Origin: Streptosporangiaceae bacterium
GTDB taxonomy: Bacteria > Actinomycetota > Actinomycetes > Streptosporangiales > Streptosporangiaceae
Direction of reading: 5' to 3'
Assembly: GCA_030045215.1 (NCBI GenBank)
Contig: JASIBJ010000457.1
Span: forward strand, 1-6,066
DNA length: 6,066 nt
The notes below the pieces were generated by a model. That model was not told where the DNA came from. It ran no database searches and saw only the letters and a list, made by a program, of their open reading frames with translations. The position numbers and the translations under genes are program-made. This document shows positions 5,639 through 6,066 of this stretch, piece by piece; the first letter of the stretch is position 1, and every line of letters starts with the position of its first letter.

Positions 5639-6066
5639 GCGCGGCGCCGGCCATGGCCGCCAGGGGGCCAGGCGCGGGTGGCCGGACCGCCGCGCTCGAG
5701 GTGGAGAACCTCCGGGTCTGTTACGGAGGCCTCCCCGCCGTGGACGATGTCAGCCTGCGGGTCGAGCCCGGGCAGGTTGCCGCGCTCATCGGCGAGACCA
5801 GCAGCGGGAAGAGCTCGCTGGCCCTTGGCGTCGCCCGCCTGCTGCCCGGCTCGGCTGTGGTCACCGGACGCGTCGCGATCGCCGGCGCCGACCTGGGGGA
5901 GATGGCCGCGCGGGAGGCGCGCGGGCTCCGTGCCGGCCTCGTCGGCTACATCGCGCAGGACGCGATGGCCGCGCTGAACCCGGTTCTTCCCGTCGGCTTC
6001 CAGGTGGCCGAACTGTTCCGGGTACACCGAGGGATGTCTGGCGCGGATGCCAGCCGGCAGGGCGTG
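5635..6066 (+). CDS. ABC transporter ATP-binding protein, DppD/OppD type, 3' truncated
   Basis: This is the energising ATPase of the importer, cut by the window end after 144 codons. The first 20 or so residues are an Ala/Gly-rich leader, then the nucleotide-binding domain begins (ALEVENLRVCYGGLPAVDDVSLRV). Walker A is GETSSGKS at residues 53-60 (5791-5814). It satisfies the general GxxxxGK[S/T] rule, but the second Ser replaces the Gly of the usual ABC form GxSGxGKS. The Q-loop is at 105-116 (GYIAQDAMAALNP, glutamine Q108). It carries the LNP and following VxxQVAE pattern typical of DppD/OppD, with Ala in place of the usual Pro after QD. The signature LSGGQ motif, Walker B and the C-terminal oligopeptide-transporter extension would lie beyond the window. 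Whether a second ATPase (DppF type) follows, or this is a fused double ATPase, cannot be seen. The start is a GTG overlapping the previous stop. Confidence 0.92.
   Translation, partial: MSAAPAMAARGPGAGGRTAALEVENLRVCYGGLPAVDDVSLRVEPGQVAALIGETSSGKSSLALGVARLLPGSAVVTGRVAIAGADLGEMAAREARGLRAGLVGYIAQDAMAALNPVLPVGFQVAELFRVHRGMSGADASRQGV

Noticed and set aside
2016..6066. Naming the transporter as dppA-C-B-D for dipeptides or as a nickel importer
   Set aside because: The family covers many ligands. No ligand-specific residues can be read by eye and the gene context suggests something else, so no gene symbols were assigned.

Overview
The window is GC-rich throughout, uses GTG as well as ATG starts, and carries six genes packed on the + strand. 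It encodes a twin-arginine-type lipoprotein. This points to a high-GC actinobacterium (Actinomycetota), but nothing seen fixes a genus. Both ends cut through genes: an oxidoreductase lacks its N-terminus on the left, and an ABC-transporter ATPase lacks its C-terminus on the right.

Layout. Positions 1-669 hold the C-terminal part of an FAD-dependent amine oxidase/dehydrogenase of the DAO (sarcosine oxidase / glycine oxidase) family. A 92-bp gap (670-761) follows. It holds two mutually exclusive hairpins, the first of which starts in the upstream stop codon region. Positions 762-1985 encode a Rieske non-haem iron oxygenase alpha subunit. Its active-site motif, with Glu in place of the bridging Asp, is the type found in oxygenases acting on quaternary ammonium compounds (choline monooxygenase, glycine betaine, carnitine and stachydrine oxygenases). 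After 30 bp comes a complete family-5 solute-binding lipoprotein (2016-3809). Next are two inner-membrane permeases, DppC-type (3813-4733) then DppB-type (4718-5638), and the start of a DppD/OppD-type ATPase (5635 to the window end). From 2016 on, the genes are 3 bp apart or overlap, so the transporter is one translationally coupled unit.

How the genes may work together (inference). The transporter would import a small solute. The Rieske oxygenase would remove a methyl group from a quaternary ammonium, or otherwise hydroxylate it, and the flavoenzyme would oxidise the resulting secondary or tertiary amine. A catabolic route for a betaine-like or N-methylated amino-acid compound fits all three parts. 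The substrate is not readable from the sequence, and the electron-donating reductase that a Rieske oxygenase needs is not in this window.

No RNA genes, mobile elements, CRISPR arrays, integrase sites or regulators were seen. There is no intergenic stretch longer than 92 bp. The clearest oddities are an 11-residue-longer loop between the two Rieske cluster ligand pairs, a non-standard Walker A motif in the ATPase, the C-before-B permease order, and the hairpins at 666-697 and 2030-2056.
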